DNA of 34,276 nt from a virus. The position numbers and the translations under genes are program-made. The notes below the pieces were generated by a model. That model did no database searches. It had not been told where the DNA came from and saw only the letters and a list, made by a program, of their open reading frames with translations. Shown one piece after another: positions 7,318 through 13,951 of this stretch (position 1 is the stretch's first letter; the number at the start of each line of letters is the position of its first letter). The stretch spans positions 1 through 34,276 of the IMG/VR virus record IMGVR_UViG_3300032304_000103. One strand, written 5' to 3'.

Positions 7318-7778
7318 TGGAAAACGATACTAAACAAAACCGACTGGATCGTAAATTAGAGGACCGCACAGTTTCGCAACGCCCAACGGCGTGGCGTCCG
7401 CCCGAGACTCTTCCTAGCCCTGATGCCCGCTCTGGCTGGTCTCATCGCTGGATTCGTACTGGTATTTTAGGTTCTGCTGACCCATCAAATATTTCTTCTA
7501 AGCTTCGCGAAGGATACGAACCCTGCAAAGCAGAGGATTATCCTGAGCTCATGATGCACGCTACTACCGAGGGTCGCTTTAAAGGCAACATCGAGGTGGG
7601 TGGTTTGTTGCTCTGCCGCATCCCATCGGAGTTCTTGGAACAACGATCAGCGTATTACGCTAATCAGAACAAGTCTCAAATGGAATCCGTGGACAACAAT
7701 TTCCTTCGAGAAAGTGATCCTCGTATGCCCTTGTTTTCGGACAAGAAGTCGAAGGTTACTTTCGGTTCTGGTTCTTAA
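7314..7778 (+). CDS. Conserved head-region hypothetical protein, 154 aa
   Basis: The 154-residue protein is encoded between scaffold and capsid proteins and is translationally coupled to the scaffold by ATGA overlap. A second ATG immediately follows (7317). It has a polar, arginine-rich N-terminus and a compact middle section with WIRTGILGSADPSNISSKL (about 46-64) and EGYEPCKAEDYPELM. GNIEVGGLLLCRIP and a YYANQNKSQMESVDNNF segment follow. It has no membrane segment. I recognise it as a type of protein often found beside podovirus capsid genes but know no function; a capsid or vertex component is possible. Confidence 0.68.
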   Translation: MMENDTKQNRLDRKLEDRTVSQRPTAWRPPETLPSPDARSGWSHRWIRTGILGSADPSNISSKLREGYEPCKAEDYPELMMHATTEGRFKGNIEVGGLLLCRIPSEFLEQRSAYYANQNKSQMESVDNNFLRESDPRMPLFSDKKSKVTFGSGS

Positions 7779-7793
7779 TTTTTGGAGTCACAA

Positions 7794-8390
7794 ATGGCAT
7801 TTCCTACCGTTTCGGCACCTTATGGCCTAGTGCCCATCAACTCGCTTGATGGTAAGCCCTATGCTGGTGCAATCCGCCAAATTCCTATTGCTGCTGGTTT
7901 CGGCACCGCTATCTTTGATGGCGACACCGTTCAAATCAACGCTGATGGTTATTTGATTAAATCAACTTCGACTAACGCTGGCACTATTGTTGGTGTTTGC
8001 ATGGGTGGTCAGTACGTGAACTCGTCAGGTCAAACTGTTCAAGCTCAGTACATCCCCGCGTCGATTTCTACCGCTGCTAACCCAGCTTACGCTTACGTTG
8101 TGGACGATCAACAAGCTTTGTTCAAAGTGGCCGTTGTTACCTCTGGTACAACTATGGGCACCGCGAGCCGCGCTGACGTTGGTTCTAACGTGGCTTTGGT
8201 GTTGAACGCTGGTTCTACTACTAACGGCAATTCCGGCTTTGCCGTGACATTGACTGGTGCTGGTACAACTTCGACCATCCCATTGCGCGTTATCGACGTG
8301 GTTGAGCAAACTGCAACTGCCCCCGGTGTTTACGCCGAGTTGTTGGTGAAGATCAACGCCCACCAATACAACAACACCACTGGTGTTTAA
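7794..8390 (+). CDS. Capsid-associated structural (decoration-type) protein
   Basis: The 198-residue, beta-rich protein begins MAFPTVSAPYGLVPIN. ATG 7794 is chosen because GGAG lies 7 bases upstream; the frame extends upstream only through a TTG. Sequence features are GAIRQIPIAAG then DGDTVQI, TIVGVCMGGQYVN and YVVDDQQALFKV. This type is common just upstream of major capsid genes and is usually annotated as a capsid or decoration component. It is rich in A, G, T and V with no charge clusters. The gene ends 13 bases before the capsid start, and their expression should be matched. The decoration role is inferred from location and family impression. Confidence 0.68.
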   Translation: MAFPTVSAPYGLVPINSLDGKPYAGAIRQIPIAAGFGTAIFDGDTVQINADGYLIKSTSTNAGTIVGVCMGGQYVNSSGQTVQAQYIPASISTAANPAYAYVVDDQQALFKVAVVTSGTTMGTASRADVGSNVALVLNAGSTTNGNSGFAVTLTGAGTTSTIPLRVIDVVEQTATAPGVYAELLVKINAHQYNNTTGV

Positions 8391-8403
8391 GGAGTAAATT
8401 ACC

Positions 8404-9336
8404 ATGGCTATTTCACGCGCACAACTGCTCAAAGAATTGCTCCCCGGCCTGAACGCTTTGTTCGGCATGGAGTACGCACGCTACGGCGAAGAGCACAAAG
8501 AGATTTACGAAACCGAAACTTCTGAGCGTAGCTTTGAAGAAGAAGTTAAGTTGTCTGGTTTCTCCGCTGCTCCAGTGAAGAACGAAGGCTCTGCAATCTC
8601 CTATGACAATGCACAAGAAGCATGGTCGACTCGCTACAACCACGAGACTATCGCTCTCGGTTTCTCCATCACTGAAGAAGCTGTGGAAGATAACTTGTAT
8701 GACAGCTTGTCTGCCCGCTACACCAAGTCTTTGGCTCGCGCCATGGCTTACACCAAGCAAGTAAAAGCTGCTGCCGTCTTGAACACCGGCTTCAACGGCG
8801 CTTACTTGGGCGGTGACGGTGTGTCATTGTTCGGTTACAACAGCTCTAACGCTCTGGTTAACCATCCTCTGGTTGCTGGTGGCACCAACGCTAACACTCC
8901 ATCTACTCAAGCTGACTTGAACGAGACTTCTTTGGAAGCCGCCGTTATTCAAATCGCCGCTTGGACTGATGAACGTGGTCTGTTGATCGCCGCCAAGCCA
9001 AAGAAAATGGTTGTGCCTCCAGCGCTCCAGTTCGTTGCTACTCGTTTGTTGGAAACCAGCCTCCGTGTTGGCACAACTGACAACGATATCAACGCGATCA
9101 AGAACAACGGTGCTATCCCTGAAGGTTATTGCATCAACCACTTCTTGACCGACAACAACGCTTGGTTCTTGACAACTGACGTGCCTAACGGTTTGAAGCA
9201 TTTCGTTCGTACACCATTGCAAAATTCTATGGATGGTGATTTTGACACCGGGAACGTTCGCTACAAAGCACGTGAGCGTTACAGCTTCGGCTACTCTGAT
9301 GCCCTCGGTATCTTCGGCAGCTCAGGCTCTAACTAA
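8404..9336 (+). CDS. Major capsid protein (HK97 fold, Mu gpT-like)
   Basis: This is the main shell protein of the head, 310 residues. The N-terminus SRAQLLKELLPGLNALFGMEY (4-24) is typical of the Mu gpT-like branch of HK97-fold capsids. It is followed by the E-loop region (about 35-75) with EVKLSGFSAAPVKNEG. The long spine helix region contains SLARAMAYTKQVKAAAVLN (109-127). The C-terminal P-domain includes RYKARERYSFGYSDALGIFG. GGAG is 9 bases before ATG 8404. No N-terminal prohead protease delta domain is visible. A strong terminator lies 24 bases after the stop, consistent with this being the end of the head transcript. Confidence 0.93.
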   Translation: MAISRAQLLKELLPGLNALFGMEYARYGEEHKEIYETETSERSFEEEVKLSGFSAAPVKNEGSAISYDNAQEAWSTRYNHETIALGFSITEEAVEDNLYDSLSARYTKSLARAMAYTKQVKAAAVLNTGFNGAYLGGDGVSLFGYNSSNALVNHPLVAGGTNANTPSTQADLNETSLEAAVIQIAAWTDERGLLIAAKPKKMVVPPALQFVATRLLETSLRVGTTDNDINAIKNNGAIPEGYCINHFLTDNNAWFLTTDVPNGLKHFVRTPLQNSMDGDFDTGNVRYKARERYSFGYSDALGIFGSSGSN

Positions 9337-9359
9337 TCTTAGAACTGAAGTCTCCAAGG

Positions 9360-9384
9360 AAGGCCCCCACAAGGGGCCTTTTTT
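9360..9384 (+). terminator. Strong terminator after the capsid gene
   Basis: A perfect 8-bp stem AAGGCCCC/GGGGCCTT (9360-9367 and 9373-9380) with a CACAA loop is followed by TTTTTT. It begins 24 bases after the capsid stop. It separates the head operon from the accessory island. Confidence 0.92.
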
Positions 9385-9464
9385 ATTGTCTCTTAACCTT
9401 CACAATGCTTCACTAGGATGGCGTTACAGCGCTAATGCTGTATTTAACGATCACAGGAGCTAGC

Positions 9465-9698
9465 ATGTATACAGTAAAAATTGACATCAGCGATTGGAGC
9501 AGCGACGAGTTCGTGACCATCGAGACCAGCGACTTTGATAAAGTCCATATCATCCAAGAGTTCGTCGAACTCCAGAAAGAGTACGGATGGGCTGTTGATT
9601 ACGACGTGGTTGTTGAAGAAGACGAAGAAGTTGACGGCATCGAAGAAGACGAGCCAAACACAGTCTCTACTTACATCATCACCAAGATTGAAGAGTGA
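9465..9698 (+). CDS. Small acidic hypothetical protein, 77 aa
   Basis: The function of this 77-residue, strongly acidic protein is unknown. It has an N-terminal beta segment (MYTVKIDISDW) and a helical middle (KVHIIQEFVELQKEYGWAVDY). An E/D-rich patch VVVEEDEEVDGIEEDE (about 48-63) precedes a final strand TYIITKIEE. The layout suggests a small alpha/beta fold with a charged loop. ATG 9465 is preceded by AGGAG 6 bases upstream. It is flanked by terminators on both sides (9360-9384 and 9701-9722), so it forms its own transcription unit or depends on read-through; I see no clear promoter between 9385 and 9464. Its extreme acidity could indicate mimicry of DNA, but that is only a possibility. Confidence 0.7.
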   Translation: MYTVKIDISDWSSDEFVTIETSDFDKVHIIQEFVELQKEYGWAVDYDVVVEEDEEVDGIEEDEPNTVSTYIITKIEE

Positions 9699-10079
9699 TT
9701 AGGGGGCTTCGGCCCCTTTTTTCTTTTTCTTTTTGGCTGCGTGCCGCTCGTCGTGGTGGTGTATACGGTGGCAGTTCGCGCATAGGACAACGCACTTTTT
9801 TACTTCTTCCATCGCCCGTTTGTATTGGCCGTCGCTAACAAATTGGTTAACGCTATCCGTCTTGGTCTTAGGGTCTACATGATGGAAGTCAAGCGCAGCG
9901 GGGTGAGCGAACCCACACTTTGTGCAATACAGCGTAGCCTTAAACGCCTTCCACTCTTTTCTCATCGAGGACCGTTTCTCCTTGGTCGTTATTTTTACTT
10001 CTTCTGTATTATGTTTATAGTGTTTAGCAGCGTAGCCCTTTTGCTTGCTCTTACGGACTTCGGGGTCTTTGTATGGCAT
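9699..10079 (-). CDS. HNH endonuclease
   Basis: This is a small (126 aa) stand-alone HNH nuclease. Zinc ligands are C52/C55 (YCTKCGF) and C100/C103 (LCANCH). The catalytic DFHHVDP (64-70) carries H66/H67, and the HRIHHHD end (104-110) supplies the final H. The N-terminus (MPYKDPEVRKSKQKGYAAKHYK) is a basic DNA-contacting segment common in phage HNH proteins. The gene starts at ATG 10079, which shares one base with the TAA stop of the upstream GNAT gene (TAATG), so the pair is coupled. The frame is open upstream only from a TTG. HNH genes inserted between phage late genes are often free-standing homing endonucleases. A packaging-associated nuclease is a less likely alternative because the gene is on the opposite strand and far from the terminase. 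Confidence 0.88.
   Translation of the reverse strand: MPYKDPEVRKSKQKGYAAKHYKHNTEEVKITTKEKRSSMRKEWKAFKATLYCTKCGFAHPAALDFHHVDPKTKTDSVNQFVSDGQYKRAMEEVKKCVVLCANCHRIHHHDERHAAKKKKKKGAEAP
9701..9722 (+). terminator. Terminator with UUCG loop
   Basis: GGGGC-TTCG-GCCCC (9703-9716), extended by a G-T pair and an A-T pair, is followed by six T. It starts 3 bases after the stop of the small acidic gene. The same hairpin recurs at 11162-11177 without the T-run. It also overlaps the end of the convergent HNH gene but lacks a T-run in that direction. Confidence 0.88.
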
Positions 10080-10507
10080 TACAGCTTGAGTCTCCAATAA
10101 AGGGTCTTATCGGCACCCCAAGGTTTAGTTGGGTTAAACATTTTGAAACCCCTAGCTATCAAGCTGTTAGCCGATGCCGGGTTGTCGTTTGTGTCAGTGA
10201 TCAGCCAATTCCAACCTAGGGCGCGGGCTTGTCGGACACGAACTCGAATAAGCTTTTTCTGTATTCCTTGTCCACGATGAGCCGGTAAAACGCCTGCGCG
10301 GCACAGATAGCCGCAATCACTCCAACGCTGAGAGGGAACAAGACCAGCAAAAGCAACCGGAACGCCATCTTCAGAATGAACAAGCCACCAGTAGCCAGAT
10401 GTTGTAGAAGTAGGTTCATCATAGGGTAAGCACTGTTTTTGGAGTCGAGTTAGCGCCAGCTGAGCGTCTAGACAGCCTAGATCAACACGGTGAATTTTGT
10501 AGCGCAT
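10079..10507 (-). CDS. GNAT family N-acetyltransferase
   Basis: The 142-residue GCN5-related acetyltransferase would transfer acetyl from acetyl-CoA to an unknown amine. Motif A is clear: CRAGVLPAHRGQGIQKKLI (69-87), with the pyrophosphate-binding loop RGQGIQ at 78-83. The last position is Q where G or A is usual. Downstream DTNDNPASANSLIARGFKMF (about 105-124) is the typical motif B region, in which a variable loop is followed by the conserved GF. An N-terminal strand carries WWLVHSEDGVPVAFAGLVP. It heads a two-gene leftward cassette with the HNH gene. I see no strong promoter for it upstream on the minus strand. The substrate is unknown; protein, antibiotic or tRNA targets are all possible. 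Confidence 0.88.
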   Translation of the reverse strand: MRYKIHRVDLGCLDAQLALTRLQKQCLPYDEPTSTTSGYWWLVHSEDGVPVAFAGLVPSQRWSDCGYLCRAGVLPAHRGQGIQKKLIRVRVRQARALGWNWLITDTNDNPASANSLIARGFKMFNPTKPWGADKTLYWRLKL

Positions 10508-10545
10508 GTTTGGTATTATTTTCCATCAATGTGACAAAATGATGC

Positions 10546-10573
10546 TTGACGACGGAAAGATTTCGTGTATATT
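10546..10573 (+). promoter_or_regulatory. Sigma70-type promoter of the right-hand late transcript
   Basis: TTGACG (10546-10551), a 16-base spacer and TATATT (10568-10573) form a near-consensus promoter on the plus strand. It lies just behind the leftward GNAT gene and about 80 bases before the next rightward start (10662). After the terminators at 9360-9384 and 9701-9722 this promoter would restart transcription of the tail block. Confidence 0.7.
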
Positions 10574-10661
10574 CACAGCAACCGGAACTTTTCGGTGTGT
10601 CAAACAGGTCCGGCTGACCTCATGCAGATTGACCACCACAACGCATGTTAAGGAGATCCTC

Positions 10662-11153
10662 ATGGGATTCGCAACTCACCTAGGTCCATGGTTACTGGGC
10701 ACCGTTAAGAACACTACTGGCTCTACTGCTGGCACCATTCGCAATATGGGCGCTACAACCGTCACCCAATCTTTTGCAACCACTGTAGCCGACACCACTG
10801 CGAAACGAGCTTTTGTTTTGCCAGCAGGCGCACAGATCACCAACATTTATGTTGACATCACTACCGCATACGCTGGTACGACTGGTAACACCATCACCGT
10901 TCAAACTGCTGCCGCTGCTTCCTTAGCTACCGTTGGCGGTGCAACCACTACTCCTTTGGCTATTGGTCGTGCAACTACAACTCTGACTGGCGCTCAAGTT
11001 GCTACGTTTGTAAACGTGGGTACAACTGATTTGGTCGTTAACGTCATCTATGCTTGCGCTGGTACAGCAAGTGGTGGCGCGGCTACTGTAACTATCGAAT
11101 ACATTGTTCGTGATTCCAGCGGCGCTGCTAACCCACCCGCAAACCAACAGTAA
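10662..11153 (+). CDS. Putative virion structural protein, 163 aa, beta-rich
   Basis: The 163-residue protein is rich in A, T, G and V. It has alternating strands such as RAFVLPAGAQITNIYVDITTAY and LVVNVIYACAGTASGG, with a conserved-looking N-terminal GPWLLGTVKNTTG (about 8-20). Strand-rich, low-charge composition and location in the structural block suggest a decoration or tail surface protein. ATG 10662 follows AAGGAG; the frame is open further upstream, but the promoter at 10546 and the ribosome-binding site favour this start. A UUCG hairpin follows the stop after 8 bases. Exact function is unknown. Confidence 0.68.
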   Translation: MGFATHLGPWLLGTVKNTTGSTAGTIRNMGATTVTQSFATTVADTTAKRAFVLPAGAQITNIYVDITTAYAGTTGNTITVQTAAAASLATVGGATTTPLAIGRATTTLTGAQVATFVNVGTTDLVVNVIYACAGTASGGAATVTIEYIVRDSSGAANPPANQQ

Positions 11154-11161
11154 TTGATCTC

Positions 11162-11182
11162 GGGGGCTTCGGCCCCTGTTTC
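11162..11182 (+). terminator. Weak terminator or attenuator hairpin
   Basis: GGGGGC-TTCG-GCCCCT (11162-11177) is identical to the terminator hairpin at 9702-9717. Its tail here is TGTTTCT, not a clean T-run, and AAAGGAG follows directly. It probably lets most transcription through and may act as an attenuator or an mRNA 3'-end stabiliser. Confidence 0.5.
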
Positions 11183-11197
11183 TAAAGGAGATTGATT

Positions 11198-11719
11198 ATG
11201 GGTATGCAAACTGATGTATTAGCCGGGCATCTTGATGTTTCGGGTTTTATTGTTCCTAGCGGTCGTTATCGTGTAAAGCAAATTACTTTTCAAGGTAGTG
11301 GCGCTGGCGCTGGCGTTGTTGAAATATTTGATACGACTGTAGCTCCCATATCTGCAACGTATGGCCGTAGCAGCGCTTTGATAACTGTTGCAAAGGTAGC
11401 TCACGGTTTAGTTACAGGCGACAGAGTAGGTATTGGTTTTAGTGCCGCAGGTGGCGCATCTGGTACAGATGGAAACTACTCTATTACCAGAGTCGATGCT
11501 GACAGTTTTACAATCACAGACCCAAACTCTGGGACTGTTACACCCGGCACAGCCTGCCGCTATGTGAATAGTGGAGCCCGTTGGTTGGTAAGTTTTGGTA
11601 CTCTTGTTAGTCAAACCACCGCTACAGCTGTCTTAATTCCCGGAGAGGGTATTTTGGCGGCAAAAGGTATCTACGCAAGCATCTCAAACACCAGCTTTAT
11701 AACGGTGTTCTATGGCTGA
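11198..11719 (+). CDS. Structural protein with FCCH-like beta domain, 173 aa
   Basis: The 173-residue beta-rich protein has a central segment AHGLVTGDRVGIGFSAAGG, then GNYSITRVDADSFTITD (about 68-109). This is the HGL-xxGD-V ... F-I pattern of the small beta domain seen in many phage tail proteins and comparable to the FCCH fold of E1 enzymes. A related segment occurs in the gp10-like protein at 29034. N- and C-terminal parts (SGRYRVKQITFQGSG and YASISNTSFITVFYG) look like strands of a host beta-sandwich into which the domain is inserted. ATG 11198 has AAAGGAG 7 bases upstream; a TTG 6 bases earlier is less likely. It overlaps the next gene by 8 bases. Role: probably a virion surface or tail component. 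Confidence 0.7.
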   Translation: MGMQTDVLAGHLDVSGFIVPSGRYRVKQITFQGSGAGAGVVEIFDTTVAPISATYGRSSALITVAKVAHGLVTGDRVGIGFSAAGGASGTDGNYSITRVDADSFTITDPNSGTVTPGTACRYVNSGARWLVSFGTLVSQTTATAVLIPGEGILAAKGIYASISNTSFITVFYG

Positions 11720-12464
11720 TACCGAGAAGAGCATTAACCTAGCGGGCCGCAAACTCATGATTTGCATCCCCGCTTACGACGGTAAGCTGAACATTGATTC
11801 AGCTTTTGCCTTGTCCAACCTCGCCGTTAAGGTGCAGCCGTTGGGCATTAAGCTCTATCTCACGCACCTCTCGGGGTGCTCCCTTATTACGAAAGCCCGC
11901 AATACCCTTGTCGGGGACTTTCTAGCGTCTGATGCAGACACGATGCTGTTTGTAGACGCGGACGTTGTTATCAACGCTGACGCAGTGCTCCGCCTTATGG
12001 CGCTGAGCCTAGACAAAGACATCACAGCAGGTATCTACCCACGTCGCGGTATGGATCGCAAGTTCTTCTTGGACTTCTACTTGGATGGCCAAGGCGCGTT
12101 TGAGTTTGACGACAACGGTTTGATGCGCGTAAAACGTATCGCCACGGGCTTCATGATGGTGCAACGTCACGTCTTTGAGACAATGATTGAGAAGCACCCA
12201 GAGTGGGCTTACGAGAACGATACGAGAACCCGTACAGACCACGCCATTTTCGATCTGGGTATCGTAGACGGCCAGTATTTTGGTGAAGACTATCTCTTCT
12301 GTGACCGCGCTGCCAAAGACGGTTTTACAGTCCACCTAGACCCAACAATCAGCCTGCCTCACGTGGGCCAAGAGAAGTTTTCCCGCGACTTTAACGAAGA
12401 CGTGTTGCAGCCGTTGCTGGCTGAGCATTGCACTCCCAGACTGAAGGTTGTAAATGGCAACTAA
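11712..12464 (+). CDS. Glycosyltransferase, GT-A fold (GT2-like)
   Basis: This 250-residue nucleotide-sugar glycosyltransferase shows LMICIPAYDGKLN at the N-terminus (15-27) for nucleotide binding and the ITKARNTLV motif (59-67). The metal-binding DxD is D82-A-D84 in LFVDADVVI. YPRRG (110-113) and an ATGFMMVQR segment (144-152) follow, and the acceptor/catalytic loop is FGEDYLFCDRAAKDGF (190-205). H217 in LPHVG could be a further metal ligand. It has no membrane segment, so it acts in the cytoplasm. It overlaps the preceding structural gene by 8 bases and the next by 11. Glycosylation of virion proteins or of modified DNA are both possible; there is no hydroxymethylase in this window to favour the DNA option. 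Confidence 0.85.
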   Translation: MADTEKSINLAGRKLMICIPAYDGKLNIDSAFALSNLAVKVQPLGIKLYLTHLSGCSLITKARNTLVGDFLASDADTMLFVDADVVINADAVLRLMALSLDKDITAGIYPRRGMDRKFFLDFYLDGQGAFEFDDNGLMRVKRIATGFMMVQRHVFETMIEKHPEWAYENDTRTRTDHAIFDLGIVDGQYFGEDYLFCDRAAKDGFTVHLDPTISLPHVGQEKFSRDFNEDVLQPLLAEHCTPRLKVVNGN

Positions 12465-12714
12465 AAAGAAAAGCCCTTCTTTAGCAATAGGTCGTGGCGA
12501 GAAGCTACCAGCGTCTAAGGGTGCTGGGCTGACAGCCAAAGGCCGCGCCAAGTACAACGCCGCTACCGGCAGTAACCTAAAGGCTCCGCAGCCCCAAGGT
12601 GGTAAGCGCAAGGATTCGTTCTGCGCACGTATGTCTGGTATGCCCGGCCCAATGAAAGACGAGAAGGGTAAACCCACTCGTAAAGCCGCATCTTTAGCTC
12701 GTTGGAAGTGCTGA
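12454..12714 (+). CDS. Small basic phage protein (DUF6321-like), 86 aa
   Basis: The 86-residue, very basic protein is rich in K, R, G and A and has a cysteine-containing end. The segment GLTAKGRAKYNAATGSNLKAP, then KRKDSFCARMSGMPGP and a final AASLARWKC, matches a pattern I know from many small phage proteins (annotated as DUF6321 from memory, not searched). Its function is unknown; the basic charge suggests nucleic acid binding or a packaged internal protein. ATG 12454 overlaps the glycosyltransferase end by 11 bases. It ends in a C-terminal cysteine, as do two nearby small proteins. Confidence 0.78.
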   Translation: MATKKKSPSLAIGRGEKLPASKGAGLTAKGRAKYNAATGSNLKAPQPQGGKRKDSFCARMSGMPGPMKDEKGKPTRKAASLARWKC

Positions 12715-12715
12715 T

Positions 12716-12913
12716 ATGACTGAATACTCTGAATCTACTAAAAATCTAATCGACGGCCTATCGCTGGTCACAGTCATAGGAACCCTCATGGACATGCTAC
12801 CCTCGGTATCCGCCCTACTCAGTATTGTCTGGGTTGGCATCCGCATCTACGAAACTGAAACAGTCCAAAAAATGTTGGGCCGTAAGGGGGGCAAAAATGC
12901 CAGCGACGAGTGA
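12716..12913 (+). CDS. Small membrane protein, possible holin
   Basis: The 65-residue protein has a short polar N-terminus and two closely spaced hydrophobic segments: LSLVTVIGTLMDML (15-28) and VSALLSIVWVGIRIY (31-45). A basic, polar C-terminus (KMLGRKGGKNASDE) follows. This is the layout of a two-TM holin or a small membrane-bound phage protein. It starts one base after the preceding stop and overlaps the next gene by 17 bases. It lies far from the endolysin (28543), which already has a holin-like gene beside it. A second holin, an antiholin or an unrelated membrane protein are therefore all possible. Confidence 0.7.
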   Translation: MTEYSESTKNLIDGLSLVTVIGTLMDMLPSVSALLSIVWVGIRIYETETVQKMLGRKGGKNASDE

Positions 12914-13382
12914 AAAGCAAAAGAAATTTATGGACGCCGCAGCGCATAACCCAAAGTTTGCGGAACAGGCCGGTGTCCCAACGGATGTGGCTAAGGACTT
13001 TAGCGAGAAAAGCAAAGGACTGAAGTTTGGTAAGGGCTCAAGCTCACGTGCCGATCTTCAGAAAGTGAACAAACCCAAAACCCGTCAGGGCAAAATGGAA
13101 CTTTTTAAAAAAGGTGGTGATACTATGGCTTCAAAAATGAATCCCGGCTTCATGGCAATGATGGCTAAGAAAAAAGACAGCGGCAAGAAAATGGCCGAAG
13201 GCGGCAAAGCCGACATGAAACAAGACAAAGCTACGGTTAAAAAGGCCGTAGGTATGCACGACAAGCAACAGCACATGGGCAAGAAAACAGACCTGTCCAA
13301 GCTGGCTAAAGGTGGTGGCGTTGAGTCCAAGGGTAAAACCAAGGGCACAATGGTCACTATGAAGCGCGGCGGCAAGTGTTAA
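12897..13382 (+). CDS. Basic small protein with KGKTKG C-terminal tail, 161 aa
   Basis: The 161-residue product is very basic, with K, M, G and A dominating. The conserved-looking N-terminus is PATSEKQKKFMDAAAHNP, then FAEQAGVPTDVAKDF (2-34). It is followed by a lysine/methionine-rich middle (MNPGFMAMMAKKKDSGKKMAEGG). A C-terminal tail GGGVESKGKTKGTM ends in RGGKC. The tail recurs in the next genes. ATG 12897 has AAGGGGGG upstream and overlaps the previous gene; the longer open frame begins at an internal ATT/ATG inside that gene and is not supported. The N-terminus resembles one I have seen in many aquatic phage genes; function unknown. An internal, DNA-associated head protein is a plausible but unproven role. 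Confidence 0.75.
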   Translation: MPATSEKQKKFMDAAAHNPKFAEQAGVPTDVAKDFSEKSKGLKFGKGSSSRADLQKVNKPKTRQGKMELFKKGGDTMASKMNPGFMAMMAKKKDSGKKMAEGGKADMKQDKATVKKAVGMHDKQQHMGKKTDLSKLAKGGGVESKGKTKGTMVTMKRGGKC

Positions 13383-13396
13383 TCTAGGAGCCCATC

Positions 13397-13669
13397 ATGG
13401 CAAAAGACAAAGTCTACACAGCAGAGATGGGTAAACCACCCCAAGACATCGACGGTAAGTCCGCCGGTAAAGTTGATAAGAAAGACGCACCTGAGCAACC
13501 CGGTAGCGGCATCTTTGTTGACGGTAAGCCTTTGAATGACATCAAGCCAATTAAAAGAGCTAATGGTGGCTCTGTTTCCGCTTCTCGTCGTGCCGACGGT
13601 ATTGCTACAAAGGGTAAAACCAAAGGCACTATGATAATGTGCGGTGGCGGCATGGCTAAAGGGAAATAA
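13397..13669 (+). CDS. Small phage protein with RADGIATKGKTKG tail, 90 aa
   Basis: The 90-residue protein has a polar N-terminus (VYTAEMGKPPQDIDGKSAG), a middle GIFVDGKPLNDIKPIKRANGG and a C-terminal SRRADGIATKGKTKGTM, then MCGGGMAKGK. The tail (codons near 13583-13640) is nearly identical at DNA and protein level to that of the gene at 14185-14661 and related to the tail at 12897-13382. AGGAG precedes ATG 13397 by 10 bases. Positive charge is concentrated at the end. Function is unknown; the shared tail implies a common binding partner or targeting role. Confidence 0.72.
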   Translation: MAKDKVYTAEMGKPPQDIDGKSAGKVDKKDAPEQPGSGIFVDGKPLNDIKPIKRANGGSVSASRRADGIATKGKTKGTMIMCGGGMAKGK

Positions 13670-13671
13670 CC

Positions 13672-13950
13672 ATGATGGCGAGCCGTGGCATGGGGGCTGT
13701 AAAAGCTTCTAAGATGCCTAAACCCAAGGTTATCAAGAAACGCGACGGGGATAACCCTGTTGACGTGTACGCTGAGGGCGGCTCGGTCAATGCTGCGGGT
13801 AACTACACCAAGCCATCTCTTCGCAAGAGGATCGTGTCTCAGGTGAAAGCCGCAGCAACGCAGGGTACAGGCGCAGGTCAGTGGTCAGCACGTAAAGCGC
13901 AGTTGGTGGCTAAGAAGTACAAAGCCGCAGGCGGCGGGTACAAGGACTAA
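13672..13950 (+). CDS. Small basic protein with GQWSARKAQL motif, 92 aa
   Basis: The 92-residue basic protein has a YAEGGSV motif (about residue 35) and a conserved block NYTKPSLRKRI, then TGAGQWSARKAQLVAKKYK and AAGGGYKD at the very C-terminus (about 45-92). I recognise the block as a small domain found in many phages and, from memory, in giant viruses of eukaryotes. Often it is fused to the domain encoded by the next gene. The start ATG at 13672 is the first of two adjacent methionines and lies 2 bases after the previous stop. No catalytic residues are visible. Possible role: nucleic-acid-binding accessory protein. Confidence 0.72.
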   Translation: MMASRGMGAVKASKMPKPKVIKKRDGDNPVDVYAEGGSVNAAGNYTKPSLRKRIVSQVKAAATQGTGAGQWSARKAQLVAKKYKAAGGGYKD

Positions 13951-13951
13951 A

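Noticed and set aside
7782-7793. TTG start for the decoration-type protein
   Set aside because: The TTG is part of the GGAG ribosome-binding site region of ATG 7794.
9385-9464. Promoter for the small acidic gene
   Set aside because: No -35/-10 pair with acceptable spacing is visible; only a weak TATTTA at 9441-9446 without a matching -35.
10506-10661. N-terminal extension of the 163-aa structural protein to ATG 10506
   Set aside because: The promoter at 10546-10573 and AAGGAG before ATG 10662 make the upstream codons untranscribed or non-coding.
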